Assembly (NCBI RefSeq): GCF_004364245.1
Contig: NZ_SOAV01000018.1
Location: 1 to 64,000, forward strand
Source of the DNA: Streptomyces sp. BK208
GTDB taxonomy: Bacteria; Actinomycetota; Actinomycetes; Streptomycetales; Streptomycetaceae
Length of the DNA stretch: 64,000 bases
Direction: 5' to 3'
The translations under genes and the position numbers were made by a program. Under the pieces are notes generated by a model, which had not been told where the DNA came from, ran no database searches, and saw nothing but the letters and a program-made list of their open reading frames with translations. This document shows positions 44,007-51,407 of the stretch, in pieces (positions within the stretch are counted from its first letter, which is position 1; every line of letters starts with the position of its first letter).

Positions 44007-45350
44007 ATGGCCCTGAAGATCACCGTGATCGGTACCGGCTATCTCGGCGCCACCCACGCGGCGGCCATGGCCGAGCTCGGTTTCGAGGTGCTGGGGCTGG
44101 ACGTGGTGCCCGAGAAGATCGAGATGCTCCAGCGCGGCCAGGTCCCGATGTACGAGCCCGGTCTGGAGGAGCTGCTGGGCAAGCACGTCGCGGGGATCGA
44201 GGGCTCCAGCGGACGGCTGCGCTTCACCACCGACTTCGCCGAGGCCGCGGCCTTCGGCGACGTGCACTTCCTGTGCGTGAACACCCCGCAGAAGCACGGC
44301 GAGTACGCCTGCGACATGTCGTACGTCGACTCCGCGCTGGCCTCGCTCGCCCCGCATCTGACCGGACCCGCGCTGGTCGTGGGCAAGTCGACCGTGCCGG
44401 TGGGCTCCGCCGACCGGCTGGCCGCCTACCTGGCCGAGCACGCGCCGGCCGGCCACGAGGCCGAGCTGGCCTGGAACCCGGAGTTCCTGCGCGAGGGCTT
44501 CGCCGTGCAGGACACGCTGCGCCCTGACCGGATCGTGGTCGGTGTGCGCAGCGAACGGGCCGAGAAGCTGCTGCGCGAGGTGTACGCCACGCCGATCGCG
44601 GAGGGGTCGCCGTTCGTCGTCACCGACTTCCCGACGGCCGAGCTGGTGAAGACGTCGGCGAACTCCTTCCTCGCCACCAAGATCTCCTTCATCAACGCGA
44701 TGGCGGAGGTCTGCGAGGCCGCCGACGGCGACGTCGCCAAGCTGGCGGAGGCCATCGGGTACGACGACCGGATCGGGCGGAAGTTCCTGCGGGCCGGGAT
44801 CGGCTTCGGCGGCGGCTGCCTGCCCAAGGACATCCGCGCCTTCATGGCCCGCGCCGGTGAGCTGGGCGCCGACCAGGCGCTGACCTTCCTGCGCGAGATC
44901 GACTCCATCAACATGCGCCAGCGCGGCCAGATGGTCGAGCTGACCCGGCAGGCGCTGGGCGGCGGCCCCCTCCTCGGCAAGCGGATCGCGGTGCTCGGCG
45001 CCACCTTCAAGCCCGACTCGGACGACGTACGGGACTCCCCCGCGCTGAACGTCGCCGGACAGGTGCACCTCCAGGGCGCCCAGGTGACCGTGTACGACCC
45101 CAAGGGCATGGACAACGCCCGGCGGCTCTTCCCGACCCTCGGGTACGCCGACTCGGCGCTGGAGGCGGTGCGGGGTGCGGACGTCGTGCTGCACCTCACC
45201 GAGTGGCGGGAGTTCCGCGAGCTGGACCCGGAGGTGCTGGGCGAGGCGGCGTCGTCCCGGGTGATCCTGGACGGGCGCAACGCCCTGGACCCGACGCTGT
45301 GGCGCAAGGCCGGCTGGACGTACCGGGCGATGGGCCGCCCCACCGCCTGA
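44007..45350 (+). CDS. UDP-glucose/GDP-mannose dehydrogenase family protein
   Basis: NAD-dependent four-electron oxidation of an NDP-hexose to its uronic acid, most likely UDP-glucose to UDP-glucuronate. The 447-residue protein has the Rossmann start ITVIGTGYLGATHAAAMAELG, GKSTVPVGSADRL, the middle domain around LVKTSANSFLATKISFINAM, the catalytic Cys in GIGFGGGCLPKD and the C-terminal LGATFKPDSDDVRDSPAL. It would provide uronic-acid donors for wall or capsular polymers, in keeping with the LCP cluster. ATG 44007 with TGGAG upstream. Confidence 0.93.
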   Translation: MALKITVIGTGYLGATHAAAMAELGFEVLGLDVVPEKIEMLQRGQVPMYEPGLEELLGKHVAGIEGSSGRLRFTTDFAEAAAFGDVHFLCVNTPQKHGEYACDMSYVDSALASLAPHLTGPALVVGKSTVPVGSADRLAAYLAEHAPAGHEAELAWNPEFLREGFAVQDTLRPDRIVVGVRSERAEKLLREVYATPIAEGSPFVVTDFPTAELVKTSANSFLATKISFINAMAEVCEAADGDVAKLAEAIGYDDRIGRKFLRAGIGFGGGCLPKDIRAFMARAGELGADQALTFLREIDSINMRQRGQMVELTRQALGGGPLLGKRIAVLGATFKPDSDDVRDSPALNVAGQVHLQGAQVTVYDPKGMDNARRLFPTLGYADSALEAVRGADVVLHLTEWREFRELDPEVLGEAASSRVILDGRNALDPTLWRKAGWTYRAMGRPTA

Positions 45351-45360
45351 CGACGACACG

Positions 45361-45381
45361 GCAGGGCAGGGCAGGGCAGGG
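45361..45381 (+). repeat. GCAGG tandem repeat
   Basis: Four direct copies of GCAGG follow the stop of the UDP-sugar dehydrogenase gene and precede the terminator. A simple slippage repeat without evident function. Confidence 0.8.
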
Positions 45382-45404
45382 AGGACGCCGTCCGGCACGG
45401 AGGA

Positions 45405-45441
45405 CGCCGGTTCGGCCGAGGCTCAGTCGGCCGAACCGGCG
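45405..45441. terminator. Bidirectional terminator, perfect 15-bp stem
   Basis: CGCCGGTTCGGCCGA (45405-45419) and TCGGCCGAACCGGCG (45427-45441) pair without mismatch around a 7-nt loop. It lies between the convergent dehydrogenase and CGNR genes and can stop both. Confidence 0.88.
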
Positions 45442-45495
45442 CCGTCCGCATTCTGCCGCACGGCGCGGCCCCGCGGCCGGTGAAGCGGGCGTCGT

Positions 45496-46002
45496 TTACG
45501 ACTCCTTGGCCCGGTACCGGCGCATCTTGGCGCGGGCCCCGCACACCTGCATGGAGCACCAGCGGCCGCGCCCGGCCGGGCTGCGGTCGTAGTACGCCCA
45601 GTGGCAGTCGGAAGCCTCGCACGCCTTGAAACGGCTCCAGGTGCCGGCCACCAGGGCCTCGGCGACGGCCGCGGCGACCCGCGCGGGGAGCGAACCGCCG
45701 CGGGCGGGGGCGAGGGCGGCGGAGCCGTCGGCCGGGTCGACGGTGACGACCAGCGGGACGGCGGCCAGCAGCTCGCCCAGCGGGGTCACCGCGCGGTGCG
45801 GCCGGTGACCGGCGTGGGCGAGCAGGGTCGCCCGCAGGGACTCGCGCAGCTCACGGGCAGCGGGCACCTCGCCCTCCGTCAGGCCGAGACGCGCCCGGCC
45901 CTCCTCCGTGTCCAGCGAGTCGGCGCCCGTCTCGAGATCGACCGTGTTCACCAGGGTCTCGACCAGCGCCAGGCCGCCGGGCGCGGGCGATCGCTCACTC
46001 AT
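45496..46002 (-). CDS. CGNR zinc-finger (ABATE-type) transcription regulator
   Basis: A 168-residue protein with a helical N-terminal ABATE-like ligand domain (GLALVETLVNTVDLETG) and a C-terminal CGNR-type zinc finger: FKACEASDCHWAYYDRSPAG and WCSMQVCGARAKMRRYR. The signature reads CGAR here. Such proteins are putative regulators of stress or detoxification genes. It is divergent from two VOC-family genes, and the intergenic region carries repeated GGTAAC motifs, probably its binding sites. ATG 46002. Confidence 0.88.
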   Translation of the reverse strand: MSERSPAPGGLALVETLVNTVDLETGADSLDTEEGRARLGLTEGEVPAARELRESLRATLLAHAGHRPHRAVTPLGELLAAVPLVVTVDPADGSAALAPARGGSLPARVAAAVAEALVAGTWSRFKACEASDCHWAYYDRSPAGRGRWCSMQVCGARAKMRRYRAKES

Positions 46003-46009
46003 GCTTGCG

Positions 46010-46090
46010 ACGTTACCGCCTATGCGGCAGCATGCAGTAACCGTTACCGGTTACCCGCACAATGCCGGTAACAGCGTGCCGGTAACACCG
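46010..46090. promoter_or_regulatory. GGTAAC repeat cluster, putative CGNR operator
   Basis: The 112-bp divergent region has a palindrome GTAACCGTTACCGGTTAC (46037-46054), two direct copies of TGCCGGTAACA 14 bp apart (46063-46073, 46077-46087) and another GTTACCG at 46012-46018. Such density of one hexamer core between a regulator and its divergent target suggests cooperative binding. Confidence 0.65.
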
Positions 46091-46114
46091 ACCGCGTGCT
46101 TCAAGGAGGAAGTC

Positions 46115-46474
46115 ATGGCTGTCGCCGAACTGGGCGTCGTCGTCCTGGACTGTCCCGATCCCCGCGCACTGGCCCGCTTCTACGCCGGCGTCCTCGGCGG
46201 CACCGTCGAGGGCGAGGGCGACTGGGTCGACCTGCAACTGCCGGACGGGCGGGCGCTGGCGTTCCAGGCCGCCCCGGGGTTCGTACCGCCGAAGTGGCCC
46301 GCGCCCGACGACTCGCAGCAGTTCCACCTCGACCTCACCGTCGCGGACCTGGACGCGGCCGAGAAGGCGGTGCTGCAGCTGGGCGCGCGTCCGCTGGACG
46401 CGGAGGCCCGCACGCGAACCTTCCGGGTTTACGCCGACCCGGCCGGGCACCCGTTCTGCCTCTGCGCCTGCTGA
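46115..46474 (+). CDS. VOC (glyoxalase/bleomycin-resistance fold) family protein
   Basis: A 119-residue single-domain VOC protein: AELGVVVLDCPDPRALARFY, PDGRALAFQAAP, QQFHLDLTVADLDAAE with a possible metal His, and VYADPAGHPFCLC at the end. It is of the Glyoxalase_6-like type common in actinobacteria. Substrate unknown; small-molecule binding or detoxification is likely. ATG 46115 has a perfect AAGGAGGA. Probably regulated by the divergent CGNR protein; 64 bp before a paralogue. Confidence 0.88.
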   Translation: MAVAELGVVVLDCPDPRALARFYAGVLGGTVEGEGDWVDLQLPDGRALAFQAAPGFVPPKWPAPDDSQQFHLDLTVADLDAAEKAVLQLGARPLDAEARTRTFRVYADPAGHPFCLCAC

Positions 46475-46538
46475 GCGCCGGTCTCCACGCCCGCGCCCGC
46501 CGAGCGCCGGTTCGCCGTCTCCCGGGAGGTACCTCCGC

Positions 46539-46928
46539 ATGGCACCCGTGGCGCGTTTCCGTTCCGTCGTCGTCGACTGCCCCGAGCCCCGTGAGCTGGC
46601 CCGCTTCTACGCGGCGGTCGGTGGCGGCACGCCAGAGGAGACGGACCCGGAGTGGGTGGTGCTGCAGGTGCCCGATGGCCCGCGCCTGTCCTTCCAGCGG
46701 GCACCGGACCTGACCCCGCCCGAGTGGCCCCGCTCCGACCGCAACGCCCAGCAGTTCCACCTCGATTTCGACGGAGGGGCGACCTGGGCGGAGATGGACG
46801 CGGCGCACGAGCGGGTGCTGGCGCTGGGGGCTCGGCCGCTCGACCTGGAGGACCGGGAGAAGAAGGACTTCATGGTGTACGCCGATCCGGCGGGGCATCC
46901 GTTCTGCCTGTGCCGGATCGAGCACTGA
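46539..46928 (+). CDS. VOC family protein, paralogue
   Basis: A 129-residue paralogue of the preceding gene sharing VVDCPEPRELARFYAAVGGG, QQFHLDF and VYADPAGHPFCLC. The pair probably arose by tandem duplication and forms a two-gene unit. It may homodimerise or heterodimerise with its neighbour, since VOC half-sites are built from two modules. GGGAGG lies upstream of ATG 46539. Confidence 0.87.
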   Translation: MAPVARFRSVVVDCPEPRELARFYAAVGGGTPEETDPEWVVLQVPDGPRLSFQRAPDLTPPEWPRSDRNAQQFHLDFDGGATWAEMDAAHERVLALGARPLDLEDREKKDFMVYADPAGHPFCLCRIEH

Positions 46929-46955
46929 GCACCCTGCCGGCGCCCGCGCGCGGGC

Positions 46956-48086
46956 TCAGCCGTCCAGGTCGGTGATGGTCGCCGTGGACGGCTCGCGGCG
47001 GAGCTGGGCCGCCTTCGCGGTGAAGGCCGCGGCGCGCAGGACGCGCTGGACGTTGCCCCAGGTCAGCAGGGCCACGTCCGCCTCGTCCCAGCCGCGGCGG
47101 AGCAGTTCCGCGATGAGCCGGGGGTAGCCGGAGGGGTCGCCCAGCTCCAGCGGGTGCGCGGTGCCGGTGTCGAAGGTGCCGGACAGGCCGACGCTCTGCG
47201 GGCCGGCCACCGTGCGGACGTGGTCGAGGTGGTCGGCGACGTCCCGGACGGTGGGGCCGGTCTGCTCGGCGGTCAGCGGCACCATGCACAGGCCGCCGGC
47301 CGCCCCCAGCTCCACCAGCAGGTCGTCGGGGAGGTTGGCGGGGTGCGGGCGCAGGGCGCGGGCGGCGGAACGGGTGCACAGCGCCGGCGCCTTGGACACC
47401 GCGAAGGTACGGCGGACGGTCTCGGCGGAGGCGCCGGAGAGGTCGGCGACGACACCGAGGCGGTTCATCTCACGGACCACCTCCTCGCCGAACCGGGTCA
47501 GCCCCGCCTCGCCCGCCCAGCTCACCCCGGACAGCGTCAGCGCGCGCAGGCCGAGGGCGTGCAGGGAGCGCAGGATGCCGAGGCGGTCACCGAGAGCGGC
47601 GGCACCCGCGGGGCCGGGCAGCACGGCGATCCGTCCGCAGTTGCGGGCGTCGATGGCCTGGCCGGCGTCGTACGCCAGGCGCAGCCCCTCGGGGTGGGCC
47701 CGCACGACCGTCTTGACCAGGTCGAGCTGCTCCAGGGTGGCGCCGACCGCACGGTCCCCGGCGACGGACTCGGGCAGGTGCAGGGACCACAGCAGCGCGC
47801 CCACGTGCCCCTCGCGCAGCCGCGGCACGTCGGTGTCGACGGCGCTCTCGCCCAGTTCCAGGTCGTACCAGGGCAGGCGTCCCAGCACCGAGGCCAGCCC
47901 GTTGCAGCCGTCGGCGACGGGGTGGGCGGCCAGCACGGCCCGGGCCCGGGTGAGCGGCTCGTCGTCGGGATCGGACACGGGCGCGTAGGGCTCCGGCCCA
48001 AAGGCCTCCGCGGCGAGCGGCACGGGCAGCTCGTCGAGCCCACCGGCCTCGGTACCGGCGTGCAGGTCGTCCTGGAGATCTGCCAT
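46956..48086 (-). CDS. Membrane-dipeptidase-fold protein lacking the metal-site residues
   Basis: A 376-residue homologue of the M19 (renal) dipeptidase encoded at 49.7-50.9 kb. Aligned motifs are altered: DGHNDLPW becomes DGCNGLASVL, GAEGGH becomes PGPAGA, DLSHVA becomes DLSGAS, SHSSSRAV becomes TRSAARAL, and GGDYDG becomes SGTFDTG. Every recognisable zinc ligand is gone while the reading frame and overall length are kept, so it is probably a pseudoenzyme with a binding or structural role. ATG 48086, directly before a MerR gene on the same strand. Confidence 0.87.
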   Translation of the reverse strand: MADLQDDLHAGTEAGGLDELPVPLAAEAFGPEPYAPVSDPDDEPLTRARAVLAAHPVADGCNGLASVLGRLPWYDLELGESAVDTDVPRLREGHVGALLWSLHLPESVAGDRAVGATLEQLDLVKTVVRAHPEGLRLAYDAGQAIDARNCGRIAVLPGPAGAAALGDRLGILRSLHALGLRALTLSGVSWAGEAGLTRFGEEVVREMNRLGVVADLSGASAETVRRTFAVSKAPALCTRSAARALRPHPANLPDDLLVELGAAGGLCMVPLTAEQTGPTVRDVADHLDHVRTVAGPQSVGLSGTFDTGTAHPLELGDPSGYPRLIAELLRRGWDEADVALLTWGNVQRVLRAAAFTAKAAQLRREPSTATITDLDG

Positions 48087-48179
48087 GGCGGTGCTCCGTA
48101 CGGTCGTCGTGAGATACGGCCACCGTCGCACGGAGCGTCACGGGCTTCCTGGTGGGTGGGGCGTTCGGGGGTACCCGGC

Positions 48180-48536
48180 TCAGCCCCTGGCCGCGTCGAT
48201 CACCTCGTCGAGGGTGTCCCGGGAACGGAGCAGGTCGGTGATCATGCGGTCGATGCGGGCGCGCTCGGCGGCGAGGTCCGCGACCAGCTTCGGCGTGGCG
48301 ACGGCCGAGGGGCCGCCGTCCCCGTCCCGCATGCAGGGCAGCAACTCGGCGATCTTGCCGCTGTGCAGTCCGGCCGCGTACAGCTCCTGGATCCGAACGA
48401 CCCGGTCCACGGCCGCCTCCGGGTACGCGCGGTGCCCGCCGGACGTACGCTCGGCCACGAGCAGTCCCTGCGTCTCGTAGTAGCGCAGCGAGCGTTCGCT
48501 GACGCCCGTACGCCGGGCCAGTTCACCGATCCGCAT
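48180..48536 (-). CDS. MerR-family transcription regulator
   Basis: A 118-residue regulator with the N-terminal winged helix MRIGELARRTGVSERSLRYYE and a dimerisation helix (LVADLAAERARIDRMITDLL). The effector region is short; two of the usual metal-binding cysteines are absent (one Cys at LLPCMRDGD), so it may sense an organic molecule. It is divergent from an old yellow enzyme gene over 53 bp that holds a MerR-style operator. Likely controls that enzyme and itself. GGAGGTG precedes ATG 48536. Confidence 0.9.
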   Translation of the reverse strand: MRIGELARRTGVSERSLRYYETQGLLVAERTSGGHRAYPEAAVDRVVRIQELYAAGLHSGKIAELLPCMRDGDGGPSAVATPKLVADLAAERARIDRMITDLLRSRDTLDEVIDAARG

Positions 48537-48552
48537 GGAGCACCTCCGGGCT

Positions 48553-48583
48553 TGAATCTGACATCAGTGTCAGGTTCTAGCGT
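48553..48583 (+). promoter_or_regulatory. MerR-type promoter/operator for the alkene reductase
   Basis: TTGAAT (48553-48558) and TAGCGT (48578-48583) are 19 bp apart, the long spacer typical of MerR-activated promoters. The spacer carries the palindrome GAATCTGACA-TCAG-TGTCAGGTTC (48554-48577). The start codon lies 6 bp after the -10, so the mRNA would be leaderless. Confidence 0.75.
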
Positions 48584-48589
48584 ACGGAC

Positions 48590-49732
48590 ATGTCGAACAC
48601 CACAGCGCTCTTCGCGTCCGCCCCGCTCGGTCCGCTCACGCTTCCCAACCGTCTCGTGATGGCTCCGCTCACCCGCAACCGTGCCGAGGCCGACGGCACC
48701 CCGACGCCGCTCATGGCCACCTACTACGCCCAGCGCGCCACCGCCGGGCTGATCATCGCCGAGGCCGCGACGCCGAACGCGGTCGGGCAGACGTACCCGA
48801 ACATCGCCGCCGTGCACCGTGCCCGGCACGTGGCGGGCTGGCGGCGGGTCACCGAGGCCGTGCGGGAGGCCGGCGGGCGGATGTTCCTCCAGCTCCAGCA
48901 CGGCGGCCGGGTGGGGCATCCGGCGACCAGCGGGCTGACGCCCGTCGCGCCCTCACCGGTGCCGCTGCCCGAGACGATCTTCACCCCCGGCGGGCACCGG
49001 CCGGCCGTCGTGCCCAGGGAGATGAGCACCGAGGACGTCCGCACCACCGTCGCCGACTTCGCCCGGGCCGCCCGCAACGCGCTCGACGCCGGCTTCGAGG
49101 GGGTGGAGGTGCACTCCGCCAACGGACACCTGCTGCACCAGTTCCTGTCCGCCAACACCAACCTGCGCACCGACGGCTACGGCGGCTCCGTCACCGCGCG
49201 GATCCGGTTCACGGCCGAGGTGGTGGAGGCCGTCGCCGCGGAGATCGGCGCCGAGCGGGTCGGGCTGCGCGTCTCCCCGGGCAACACCGTCAACGGCATC
49301 GCGGAGGGCGAGACCGACCAGCTGTACCCGGCCCTGGTGGAGCGCCTCGGCGGGCTGGGGCTCGCCTACCTGCACCTGGTGCACGCAGACCCGGACGCTC
49401 CGCTCTTCGGCAGGCTCCGCGCCGGGTGGCCCGGCGTGCTGATCGCCAACCCGGTGCTGGACGAGTCCCCCTCGACGGACGCCGTGCACCGCGCCGCCGA
49501 ACGGCTGCTGGCCGCCGGGGCCGACCTGATCGCGCTCGGCCGGCCCTTCCTCGCCAACCCCGATCTGGTGGCGCGGCTGCGGCTCGGGGCACCGCTGAAT
49601 CCGGTGCGCGGCCGGTACCTGATGTACGTGGGCGGGGCGACCGGATACACCGACTACCCCGCCCTGGAAGACTCCGCGGCTCAGCCGTCGAGCTCCTCCA
49701 GCGAGGCGTTGGACGGCCCCCGGGTGGCCTGA
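48590..49732 (+). CDS. Alkene reductase, old yellow enzyme family
   Basis: A 380-residue FMN-dependent ene-reductase (NemA/OYE type) acting on electrophilic alkenes, quinones or nitro compounds. Motifs: LPNRLVMAPLTRNRAEADG, FLQLQHGGRVGHP, FEGVEVHSANGHLLHQFLS (His/Asn substrate pair region), GLRVSPGNTVNG and LIALGRPFLANPDLV. Divergent from a MerR regulator that probably induces it. Its last 52 bp overlap the 3' end of the convergent dipeptidase gene, and the Ser-rich tail looks like a readthrough extension. Confidence 0.94.
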   Translation: MSNTTALFASAPLGPLTLPNRLVMAPLTRNRAEADGTPTPLMATYYAQRATAGLIIAEAATPNAVGQTYPNIAAVHRARHVAGWRRVTEAVREAGGRMFLQLQHGGRVGHPATSGLTPVAPSPVPLPETIFTPGGHRPAVVPREMSTEDVRTTVADFARAARNALDAGFEGVEVHSANGHLLHQFLSANTNLRTDGYGGSVTARIRFTAEVVEAVAAEIGAERVGLRVSPGNTVNGIAEGETDQLYPALVERLGGLGLAYLHLVHADPDAPLFGRLRAGWPGVLIANPVLDESPSTDAVHRAAERLLAAGADLIALGRPFLANPDLVARLRLGAPLNPVRGRYLMYVGGATGYTDYPALEDSAAQPSSSSSEALDGPRVA

Positions 49733-50868
49733 AGGCTCCGGGCCACCTCCTCGGCGGCGTCGAGGACGCGGACCGCGTTCTTCCAGGTCAGCTTGGCCAG
49801 GTCGGCCTGGGACCAGCCGCGGTCGAGCAGCTCGGCGATCAGGTTGGGGTACCCGGAGACGTCGCTGAGACCGTCCGGGGTGAAGGGCGTGCCGTCGTAG
49901 TCGCCGCCGATGCCGATGTGGTCGACGCCGGCGACCTCGCGCATGTGGTCGAGGTGGTCGGCGACCGTGGACACGGTGGCGACGGGACGCGGGACGCGCT
50001 CCTCGAAGGCGGCGTGCACCTTCATCGCCTCGGGGCCGGAGTCGAGGTGGTGGAAGCCGTGCGCGCGCATGTTCTCGTCGGCCTCGGCCGTCCAGTCCAC
50101 GGCGGCCTGGAGCACGAACTTGGGCACGAACGTCACCATCGCCACGCCGCCGTTGGCGGGCAGCCGCTCCAGGACGTCGTCCGGGATGTTGCGCGGGTGG
50201 TCGCACACCGCGCGGGAGGAGGAGTGCGAGAAGATCACCGGCGCGGTGGAGGTGTCCAGCGCGGCGCGCATCGTCGTCGCGGCGACGTGCGAGAGGTCGA
50301 CGAGCATGCCCTCGCGGTTCATCTCCCGCACGACCTCGCGGCCGAAGGCCGACAGTCCGCCGACGGCGGGCTCGTCGGTCGCCGAGTCCGCCCACGCGAC
50401 GTTGTCGTTGTGGGTGAGCGTCATGTAGCGCACGCCGAGCGCGTACAGCGCGCGGAGGGTGGCCAGCGAGTTGTCGATGGAGTGGCCGCCCTCGGCGCCC
50501 ATGAGGGAGGCGATACGGCCCTCGGCGCGGGCGGCCTCCATGTCGGCGGCGGTCAGCGCGGCCCGCAGCTCGCCGGGGTGGCGGTCGATCAGCCGCCGGA
50601 CGCAGTCGATCTGCTCCAGCGTCGCCGTCACCGCGCCCGGCAGGTCGGAGCGGACGTACACCGACCAGTACTGGGCGCCGACGCCGCCGGACCGCAGCCG
50701 GGCCAGGTCGGTGTGCAGGTGGGCCGACTGGTCGGCGGCGATGTCACGGGCGTCGAGGTCGTAGCGGACCTGCTCGCGCAGCGCCCAGGGCAGGTCGTTG
50801 TGGCCGTCGACGACGGGGAACTCGCGCAGCAGCTCGCGGGCCCGGTCCAGGGACGTCATCGGGCTCAC
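49681..50868 (-). CDS. Membrane dipeptidase (M19, renal dipeptidase family)
   Basis: A 395-residue zinc peptidase cleaving dipeptides. All metal ligands are visible: VVDGHNDLPWAL (His, Asp), LMGAEGGHSI (bridging Glu), VDLSHVAATTM (His), IFSHSSSRAV (His) and GIGGDYDGTPFT (Asp). No signal peptide is evident, so it is probably cytosolic. GTG 50868 overlaps the purE stop (GTGA), making it the third gene of a purK-purE-dipeptidase unit. Overlaps the convergent reductase gene by 52 bp. Confidence 0.93.
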   Translation of the reverse strand: MSPMTSLDRARELLREFPVVDGHNDLPWALREQVRYDLDARDIAADQSAHLHTDLARLRSGGVGAQYWSVYVRSDLPGAVTATLEQIDCVRRLIDRHPGELRAALTAADMEAARAEGRIASLMGAEGGHSIDNSLATLRALYALGVRYMTLTHNDNVAWADSATDEPAVGGLSAFGREVVREMNREGMLVDLSHVAATTMRAALDTSTAPVIFSHSSSRAVCDHPRNIPDDVLERLPANGGVAMVTFVPKFVLQAAVDWTAEADENMRAHGFHHLDSGPEAMKVHAAFEERVPRPVATVSTVADHLDHMREVAGVDHIGIGGDYDGTPFTPDGLSDVSGYPNLIAELLDRGWSQADLAKLTWKNAVRVLDAAEEVARSLQATRGPSNASLEELDG

Positions 50869-51407
50869 TTCCCGAAGCCGAAGCCGGCCGCCGAGCCCGC
50901 GACCTTGTTGCGCAGCCGCTTGCCCTTCTCGGTCGCCTGGTCGTTCAGCTCCTGCTGGAACTCGCGCATCCGGCCGAGCAGGTCCTCGTCGTGCGCGGCG
51001 AGGATGCGGGCGGCCAGCAGTCCGGCGTTGCGGGCGCCGCCGACGGAGACGGTGGCGACGGGGACGCCGGCCGGCATCTGCACGATGGACAGGAGGCTGT
51101 CCATGCCGTCCAGGTACTTCAGCGGCACCGGGACGCCGATGACCGGCAGCGGGGTGACGGAGGCGAGCATGCCGGGCAGGTGGGCGGCGCCCCCGGCCCC
51201 GGCGACGATCGCCTTCAGCCCGCGGCCGGCGGCCTGCTCGCCGTACGCGATCATCTCGTGCGGCATGCGGTGCGCGGAGACGACGTCGACCTCGTAGGGG
51301 ATCTCGAACTCGTCGAGTGCCTTGGCGGCGGCCTCCATGACGGGCCAGTCGGAGTCCGACCCCATGACGATGCCTACGACCGGGCTGACCGGGCTGGCCT
51401 GGCTCAT
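50865..51407 (-). CDS. purE: 5-(carboxyamino)imidazole ribonucleotide mutase
   Basis: Class I PurE converts N5-CAIR to CAIR in purine synthesis. The 180-residue protein shows GIVMGSDSDWPVM, the active-site SAHRMPHEM and AGAGGAAHLPGMLAS, and LLSIVQMPAGVPVAT. The C-terminal 30 residues are a Lys/Asn/Gly-rich extension. ATG 51407 overlaps the purK stop (ATGA), and its own stop overlaps the dipeptidase GTG. Confidence 0.97.
   Translation of the reverse strand: MSQASPVSPVVGIVMGSDSDWPVMEAAAKALDEFEIPYEVDVVSAHRMPHEMIAYGEQAAGRGLKAIVAGAGGAAHLPGMLASVTPLPVIGVPVPLKYLDGMDSLLSIVQMPAGVPVATVSVGGARNAGLLAARILAAHDEDLLGRMREFQQELNDQATEKGKRLRNKVAGSAAGFGFGK

Noticed and set aside
45361..45381. CRISPR-like repeat
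   Set aside because: Only a 5-bp unit repeated four times without spacers; simple slippage.
46942..46955. GCCCGCGCGCGGGC as a terminator between VOC and dipeptidase-like genes
   Set aside because: Self-complementary but only a six-pair stem with a two-base loop; cannot be distinguished from random GC sequence.
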